Source: Eumeta japonica (Eukaryota; Arthropoda; Insecta; Lepidoptera; Psychidae). From it: a stretch of 64,000 bases of DNA. Below, piece by piece: positions 24,940 through 34,700 of this stretch. The stretch lies in contig BGZK01000095.1 in the NCBI GenBank assembly GCA_005406025.1, positions 124,001-188,000 on the forward strand, given 5' to 3'. Position 1 is the first letter of the stretch. Every line of letters starts with the position of its first letter. A program made the translations under genes and the position numbers. The notes under the pieces are model-generated. The model had not been told where the DNA came from, ran no database searches, and worked only from the letters and a program-made list of their open reading frames with translations.

Positions 24940-25687
24940 CTGTAATAAAAATGAAAATACATAGAAAATACACAAAAACATGAAAATAGTTATTCATCAC
25001 ACAGGACAAGTTTCGAATAGTGTGTGATAGTGTTCTAAAAAGGTAGATTAGGAATATGACAATATATAAGACTTTCTAGCTGATAATTTTCAATATCGTG
25101 AAATTTAGATAATTAACAATTGAAGGGCATAAATTAATTGTGTTTTTATTACATTCCGATTATTTCATTATACTATCAGGTTTCTGTTGTTGAAGTAAAA
25201 ACTTCTTTAGCACCGTTCTGATTGGAAACTCGACGAAACTAAAAAGAGTAAGTAAAAAGAGACCGACATATAGATATAATTTAATGTGCAAGGGAATGAG
25301 ATAGCATATGAGATGACATGAAATGCGAGAGAAAGCGGTATGTGTGTTTGTTTGCGCCCGCATAATGTCATATAGAAATTGAAAATATGGGGTTGAAATA
25401 ATGAAAGTTAAAGGTCATTTTAGACCTTTGACGTTGACACCCATATTTTAATAAATAAATTATATAGTTATCCCACTCCTGATACTGCATTTATCCTATT
25501 CTCTTAATTTTAATTTCCCACAATGAAAATTGAAAAATTTACATGAAATTGGGAAGTTACTGTTTTCATACCGATTTTCGAAAATCGAGTTTTTACCAAA
25601 TCTTGATATTTTAGAGTCCTAGGAATAAATTTCAACTATTTTCCGATAAGTTGAAGCAGACTCCTAGGGCTCTAGGACCTCTCCCAC

Positions 25688-25747
<60 letters not shown>

Positions 25748-28700
25748 TTTCTCTCTCTCTCTCTTTCTCTCTCTCTCTCCTCTTTCTCTCTCTCTCTTTT
25801 TGCATTTTAAACTACTCTACCGATAATTCTAAAATCTAACCAGGTGATCTTAAAAAACAATATAGATTGTCGCAAACTCAGTTTGTTCATTCCAAAGGTA
25901 TAGATAGAGAGAAACTCTAAGAAAAAGTATTTTTTTCAAAGTAACATGTGAAATTCTTGATGGATTGATATTTGGTACTTGATCTCTTTCTGCTTACAAA
26001 ACTGCGTCGAATACTGTAGAGCAAAATCAAAATCGGTCACCTCGTCGTGATTTATGATACGTGATGTACAATTAAAACTACGATATCAACGATTGAATAT
26101 ATCGTAGTTCAAACATCAAAAAATAGCTTGTGTTAACTTCCCGCTTTGAAAATTGAAAATTTTTATAAAATAGGAAAACAGTCCGAATTTGTAAAATCAA
26201 GTTTTCATCACATCTTGTCGTTTAACGGTCCTAGGAAGTCATTTCGATCATTTTCCGAGTGATTTCTCTACGTAAATTTTATAAAAGTGTTTTTTAGAAT
26301 ACTTCTTAAACTACTCTACCGATAAATTAAATATTAAACATAATTTGTTACGAATCGTGAATAATTGATTATATTCGAGTCTAAGATTAGTATTAACTAT
26401 TAACTTACTTATTCACTTCGCCTTCTTAGAAGTGACTTAATATAGACTAGGTATGCCGATGTCGATTCCATCTGGAGATCGTTTTCTGGACTCATGTAGA
26501 CTGAGCTTCAAATAAACCTCGCCGTACTCACGGACTACGCTGGGCTCCCAGCCGATGTGTTCGCCGGTCCGTTGGTTTTCGGCCTTTAGCCACTCGTACA
26601 GGGGCTTGAAATACTCGAGCAGGCCGTCGGCTCTCATCTCGCGCTGCCCCGTCAGCGCCTCCATCGCGTCGGGCCAGGGGCGCGACGAGCCCATTTTCAG
26701 CATATTTCTGTAACAGTTTTGTAACATTCTAGGATTACCAGCCTTTTCAATTACTCTATTAATATTCTGATTTATAATTAGTAAACAACATTAAATCGAT
26801 ACATTTGCCTCACATTACGCATTAGAAAAGCAAAAAGCACAACGACACTTAATACTTGAAAATCTTGCGGTTTCATTTCTTCAGTCCTGGTTTCAGTTCG
26901 TCACAATGCGTATTGGTGACGTAAGAACATCTTATGAATTTATTTTAAAAAACTAATACTTGTTTCAAAAAATATCATGAGATAATAATCTCCCACTGGC
27001 CAGATGACATTACTAAGTGTCAGATGAGATTCGATCTGCCGATTCGTAAAGTATTTTTATCAATTTCATATTAATGAAACAAGTTACTTGATATCATATT
27101 CATATGTTTTTTTTGTGATGCTAAACTTAGAAAGCATATTTCACAATATTTTTCATTGAACAACGTTTTAAGTTTATTTATTTCTAATAGATACACTATC
27201 GAATATTGGCAAAATATCAAAATCATATTTTTTGGCGCCAAATTTTTACTTATCAAATTCCCTGTTATGAAATGTAATACTTCGATCCAGCTTGGCGCTA
27301 CCTTCGAGCTAAAACAAAGTGATTCCTTTGAGACTTCTAACATTTTTTCGAATACATTAAATAATCACAATCGTATATAATGTGTGTAATTTGCAACAAT
27401 CCTATTAATTATATACACTTTGTTGAATTTTACTAATTCGCTCGCGCTGGGGATTTTATGTCTGTACAATGTTTATATTTATTTCTTCGTATGATTAACG
27501 CAACCTAATTATTTAACAAAATATGATTTAAATAAAAATATTTCCCCTATCATAAAACACTCTTGATGTTTTGTTAAAAATGTACAAGCAAAATATTATT
27601 ACATTTTAGATACAAACTCATTCGGGAGCGGTTTATTCGTAACTAGTTTAATCAAAGCACCTCGTTTGTAATGACAATGTATTCTGATGGCTTTGTAGTT
27701 GACTGTTAAAATGATAAACAAAGATGAATTCCAAAACGGCCCTGGTCACTCACCCCAGAGCATTTCCCGCCTCAACGCTCTGATAGATGTCGCAGTCGAC
27801 CAGTTTCTTGTTGGGGTCGTCGGGCGCGTACTCGCCGGCGAGCCTGCACAGCGCGCGATGGAACTGGAACTGGATGATGAACGAGACGTAGTACCTGTCG
27901 AGGATAGAATCGGTGAAAGATACCAAACGTGTCCAAAGTTAGGAGGACGAGCGAAATCTTTTTGGGACAAAAGAGGCATTTTTTGGGAAGCTTCAATTTA
28001 TTATACCTTTTCAACTACGTCCAATATTTCATGACTAATAATTAAGTATATTCGATATGGCAGTACACAATTCTATTAACATTTCGATAATTACATATAG
28101 AAATTAAACAAGCGATGTCTGCTAATTAAATATATTTAATTAACCATACTTTAAAAGACCTAGTTAAAACGACTTGTGGCTTCTGTATACCTTTACTAGT
28201 TAAATCGAGTTCTTCAGAGCCATGTAAACAAATAAAAGAATACATATTGCTCTTGTATTGTTGTCTGCATAATAAGAGTTTTATAAACCTAACCTTGTTC
28301 AGCTAATTATCCTTTAAGGAATTTTTCTGACCTTGCATATTCTACGTCGGCCGAGACGTGATATTTGGCAGCAGCGTCGAAATCCTCCTCGGTCCGGTTG
28401 ACCGGCGGTTCTACACCCTGGAGCATCTCTCGGAGGTGCCAGAAATGGCAATTGTAATCATCTGGACTGGTAGTACCACGGAAGACTCCATAGCGGAACA
28501 AGTCCAATGTATACGCAAACGGCAGAAACACAATCTTGTCAATGCCCTACAAAAAAAATATAAATATACAAATCTGAGAAATATCTCAGTACTGTATATA
28601 GAGTTTCTAGAACCTGTTTTACAAAGATTAAATTGCATCTTAATATTTGTTATGTAAAAGGAAACATTATTCTACGAAAGAATAAAAATAAAATAAAACA

Positions 28701-31700
28701 ATTCTTTATATTCTGTTCTTAAGAATCCATATATTACACACGACAGCATCAAACGCCTTAGGCTTTACTATTTGAAAAGTGAGTTTCACAATTTTTTTCT
28801 CTCAAGTTCATGGCTCGTACTCAATTACTCTTTGACAGCGAGCCAATAATCACTTGCGTTGTATAAGTTAACATAAGCGTCATTTATGACGTAAGAAAAA
28901 CAAATGATATGAACACGACAGCAGTCCATGACAAAAAATGTGTTTCACTGAAAAATAATTTGGTCAAATCCATTCACTTTCAATTTACTCGAGAAAGTTT
29001 TTTTCCGTAAAAATAACAAGCGGGTCAGCTGTGACAGACATCACGTAAAGTCGTCAGCGACTATGTCCTCGTGTTTACTGAGGAAGGATCGAGGACCTTT
29101 ATGAATGTTCAAAGTGTAACTATGAAAGTCTGAGATACAAATAGTGTCATAATAAGTCAAACGAATAATACCATTTTATACAGTTGATTTATCTCGGTTT
29201 GCTCGTCCTCTGCGTCGCCGCTCGACAGCCCAACGCGTCTCAAGTGCTTCGGCGACGAAACGGACAACGCGATGGTGTCACCGACGGCCTCGTGGAAACC
29301 TTCGAACGACAGAGTCGATTTTAATGGATGCCCTCCGAATTTATTGAGTAGAAAAATAGAAGATATGTCTTTATTTAGAGAAGGCAACAGAAGATAGATT
29401 TTGATTATTATCGCAAATCAGAAAACATTTCAAGACATGCTATGAGACAGAAAATTTTTTGAGACAAGCATGCCTGTACAGATATCGTTTAGTGATTATG
29501 TCGTTGTAAAATGTCTTATTTTGTGAAGGTGTAAGATACTAAAGGCAAGTATAATGCATTCACTTCAATTAAAAATGTTTTTAAAATTATCCTATTTCTC
29601 GTTCTCAATATGAACGTGAAACGCGTAAGTTATATACAAGGAAAAGGAATATTTTGTAAAATTTTAATACAACTAACGCCTGTCACAATCAAACTATCAA
29701 TGTGTTAGTTTGACCATAAGAGTTAAATCCTTATAATTACATTATGGTGCAAATGAGAAATGAAAAGTTGCGAAATATAAGTATAATTGCTGACAACATT
29801 TTCATCAATTTAATTAAAGATTTTTTATAGTCTTGTATAAAGGACGTTAATTAACAAGCATTCATACATTTGTATTAAAATAGTTTTATCATATTATGAG
29901 ATATAAATGCAGTTTACACAGAGCTATTTTAATAGGTTTAGTTGGTAACCATTCACATAACTACGTTACATTATTAAACTAAACTATTCTATTGAGTAAG
30001 CATAGTAACTGAGAAATTTGAAATTAATTAACTGGCCATACTTAAGGTATTGTTAGTGCCTTATAAATGAGGTTAATTGAAGTGCATTCACACAATTGCA
30101 TTGAAATAACTTTCTCATATCCATACATACAATGCACCGGTATCAGAGCCATAGAGCTCACCTGGATTCGCTCCAGCTCGAAATACGACAGGCTGATTTC
30201 TATATTGCAAATAATATTGTATATGGCCCATCTCATGATGCACTACCCTCAAATTTTCCATATTCACCACCGTACACATTTTGATCCTGCATTCCAGAAA
30301 ATAAGTTTAATTGTAACAGATATTATAACGTTTACCTGGATTCGCACCATCACGGAATATCACTGGTTGGTGTCTGTATTGTAGAAAGTACTGTATGTGA
30401 CCCATTTCATGGTGTGCCGTTTGGAAATACTCATAGTCAATAACGGTGCACTGTTTGATCCTTAAAAATGAAGCGAAAAAATTACTTAAATATTAAAATC
30501 TTTCACCAAAAATACTATATGTTTAATGAGCTCTAACGTAACTACAAGATATTAATTAGCTTTTATGATTGAATTCATACGCACATACAACACATATGTA
30601 ATATTATCAAAAGCTAAATGTCTATTGTATAACATCTTTTCAATCGTCGCTTTTTTTATGCGGATATAAAAATGTACAAGGTTGGAGAAAAAGTATTTTA
30701 CGTATTTCATATACCAATTCAAGATCATTTTTCATCATATTTTATTTACACGTAATATGGTACCATTTTATTCAACAAACTGTTGCCATTTTGTAGGTAG
30801 TGATACAATCCCATTGTTGTAGAAATTTTGGGACTTCTGATCAAAAAAGTGTGACAAGTAGTTTTGTCATTCCCGTGTCAGTCCCCTGTCTACCTAAAGA
30901 ATTCACCTAAACAGGTAAAATCTAAGGTTGCAAGGTCTGAGCTATATGTTAGATGTATTAAAATTTCCCAACCAAACTCTCTCAATATTTGCTGAGTGGC
31001 TAAAGATGTGTGGAGTCTGGTGTTGTCATGGTGAAAAATCATACCCATTCTTTAGATCAATTCCGGCCGTTTTTTCTCTACTCTTGCTTGAGACTCATCA
31101 GCTGTTGATAATAGAGTTCCGAATTAATGGTTTAGCCCGGCGGTAGTAACATATCATAATTAATGAGGCATTATCCCCAATCCCAATCCCAAAATATCCA
31201 ATCCCACCATACACATAGCATCAGCTTATTGTGAATTAATACGGGTTTTGTAATAGTCTCTGGAGCTTGCTTGCCTTATGACTATAACCTTTTTCGCACG
31301 TTCTTGTCGTAGGTAATCCATTTTTCATCACTAGTACTCAATCTTTTCAAAAACGGTTCGGTTTCATTACGTTTCAATAGAGAATCGCAAATGAGTACAC
31401 GATTATATACTTCTTTCAGTGAACTCGTATGGGATCCGAGTACCAGCCTTTAAATGGGTTAAAACGCAGTTTCCAGCTTTTCAGTTATGTCGTAAGAAGT
31501 AATATGCCTATTTTCCTCTACTTTTTCCAAAATAGCATCGACTTTATCGGTAGCAGGTCGACAGAGCGAGGTTCATCTTTGATATCAAAATAATCAGACT
31601 AAAAAAACTTCAACTAGTTTTGTGCTACGCTTACCGACACTACATTAGATTCATAAATGTCACAATATTTTTTGCAACTTCAGTTGCTTTTTCCCTTTTT

Positions 31701-34700
31701 TGTGATAAAATTACAAAATTTTTCGAATTTCTAAGTTAGATTCACTCATTTTGATGGACAGAAAAACAATAGGAAAATTGCAGGACGCCGTTTTTCCTTT
31801 TCATTTTTTTTAAATGACATCTAATTAGTGGTTTCAAAACTAGCCAGATACAAACAACACAACCCAAAGAGATTTTATTGCAAATTTTTACTTAAAAATT
31901 ACGAAAAAACTTTTCCCCAACTTATTATTACTTGATAACAATTTCGCACTCGATCTTGATCTCTGTAAACGTATCGTTAAGCTGAAAAGATCCACGTCTT
32001 CGCGTCCCTACCATCAACGAACCTCGTAGACTCGATGTTGAAGCTTAGAGCAACTAATGAAATCATCGTCGATTCTGCCATTAAAATTTCTAGCTACATT
32101 CACTAGACCGCTACGAAAAAGCACAATGAATAGGATATATTTATGTCGACAGTACTTAGGCCTTATGTATTACTGTGAATGTACCGTCTGATATCAATAA
32201 CAATTTCCAGTCAGTAATATGAATACGAAAAGCTACTAACACTAGAAATTGAGAAACACTGATATGAAAATGTTAAACAACTATCGACGTCTTAGATGCC
32301 TGTCGATTGATGCTTCGTCTATGGTCACCAAATCAATATTCAGTGCTCAAGTGGTGTAATAGTATATATCTATGAACATTTCTGTAGCTCGTCATTAATA
32401 GTTTTAAATATTTGGAATCTGCTCGACACTTTTCAGTATCTTTAATAGCATGCACAAATAAAACCCCAATATTATTGATTTTAATTCTTGAAGAAACTAC
32501 GATACAGTTAAAATCGAATCAAAACCGACTTACCGACCAAAATAAACACAAATACGATACCATGAAGAGTGCAAAAAATTTCGGGCTTGTTTATTAAAAT
32601 AAAATCGTTAACAGCCCTTAAATAACTAGAATTACAAATCGTTTAAGACAAGAAACTAAAGGATACTAATTGTACTAATCTCAAACGTTGTGCAACAAAT
32701 CGTCAAGGGCAGAACCTGTACATGTTAATTCTATCCAATCAGCTTTAATAATATGTAATCAATTTAATTCGAATGCACGATCTATGGCGCCTGGCACAAC
32801 TGTCATGCCCGGAGGCCACGCATCGGCGCCGTAGATCTTATCGACCATAGAAATATATGCAGTAGTCCCAACCTACCTGAAATCCTCTCCGTCGTAGAAG
32901 TCCCATGCCGACGCGTGGCACACTATTTCCCGGTCCGCCGGCTTTTCGATGATGGAATTCTTCCAGAACAGTTCGGGCATAGCGGTCAAATTGAGCGAAC
33001 GGAAAAATTCATCTGACATTTGAAACATCTTTAACGCTGTATAGTTCTGCGAAAGTGATTTATTTCATTACTAGAGATGTTTAGGTATTTGCAGCAGCTT
33101 AATGACTACATTGTAATTTTTGTTATGGTCTAAGTCTTAAATATGTTTCTGTTTATTATTTTCACCTGGTCTTTCATAGCTTGCGTGATGTCCACTTCGG
33201 GCTTGTCCGGATAAGGCCGGGTGAAAGATTCAATATTGTTCCAGGTTTGCGCCCACATATTACCTAAATTAAGATAAATTATGATATTTACATTTACTGT
33301 CGAAGTGCTAGGACGTTCTAATCTTAACTTGAAATTCAGGGTCTCCTACCCAAGCATGTGTAACAATAATTTTTTCAGATATTTCAGACACACTTAACGC
33401 GCTAACATCGATCAGCGGCCTGTACGGGCTCACATGACGCAGAACTGGCAGCAGTGTTCAAAGAGGCATGATAATAATTAAAATTTCTACTTACTTATTT
33501 ACTTATAGTGAAATATTATAAGAATCCAATTGAAAACTTTTTGTTAATAATAGAACAATATTAGGTAACAATGACTTTGTCATAGTCTTATAATTCCAAT
33601 TTTCAATGTCGTAACGTTATCAGTAATATACATTTCTAGTAAAGGTAGATACACATTGATTCATACTTAATATGAATGTACATATTATAAAAAAAACCAG
33701 TGTTATATCCTTTATAATTAAATATTCAAGCAACTAATAACAGAGGATAACGTAGCCAATTTTCCCTTAAAAACAGGAAAAGGTTAAATAAATTTCGCTC
33801 CACACGTATAATACACGACGTGTCGTATATCAATTTTAAACGGAGTTATAAAATCTATATCAGAATAGGAGGATAATGATAACAGCCATTAAACTCGACA
33901 AACACAGGCATGAAGCGACTAACCGTCGTTTATTCAAGATTGAATACATTGCATACAATAATGTAAAATGATCAATTAAATTAAGTTAAAAATATGAAAA
34001 ACTGTAAATGAACATTCATATTAGATTTGCTGATAAAGAAAATATTATGTTCCTTGAAAACCTGAAAAAAACATTTAGCCACTTAAAATTCTGTAGTATC
34101 AATTTCTCATGCATTGTGTATTTGACTAATCTGTCTATTCATATATCTAAAACATTCATGCTTTGGATATTTTTGCAGTTACTTATAAAATAACTTTGGT
34201 ATCCATTATTGTAGAAGTATAATACATAACAATTTTATTACATATTACATTTTTTCTTAAGAAAAAGAATAAGTACTTTCTTAATTAAATAAGTAAAAGA
34301 ACATAAATAAACTATCGAACGCGATTTGAAGCGATTCCCATCAAGTTTATAATTCAACAGTGGTCACGCACAGCGCCGGCGTCGACAGACCTAAAAGGTG
34401 GGCCGGGATCGGGCCCCGCGCGGAGACGACGTGATCGCCGTATTTGTCGCGCAGGCGCTTCCGGACGTACGCGTGCATTTGCTGGTAGAGCGGCTTGAGC
34501 TCCTCCCACAGCCTGGCCAGCTGCTGCTCGAAGTCGGGCACCTCGTACTCCGACAGCCACCATTCGGCCACGTTCTTGTAATCTGCAATCCGATTCTATT
34601 AGATGTGACCGGAGAACGCATTAAAATATCTAAAGCTCTGCGCCATAATAGATTTGAGTCCATTATCCGTACGTACTTACCGTTGAGTACGGCGGCCTCG

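Noticed and set aside
25651..25839. Leucine-serine repeat open frame
   Set aside because: Translation of the (TC)n microsatellite.
27699..28034. Plus-strand open frame over gene B exon 11
   Set aside because: Antisense shadow of exon 11; the minus strand carries clear ACE sequence with proper splice sites.
29157..29387. Possible alternative first exon beginning [10 protein letters not shown] before gene B exon 9
   Set aside because: The open frame runs upstream of exon 9 through a usable acceptor, but the extra residues have no similarity to ACE and no promoter is visible.
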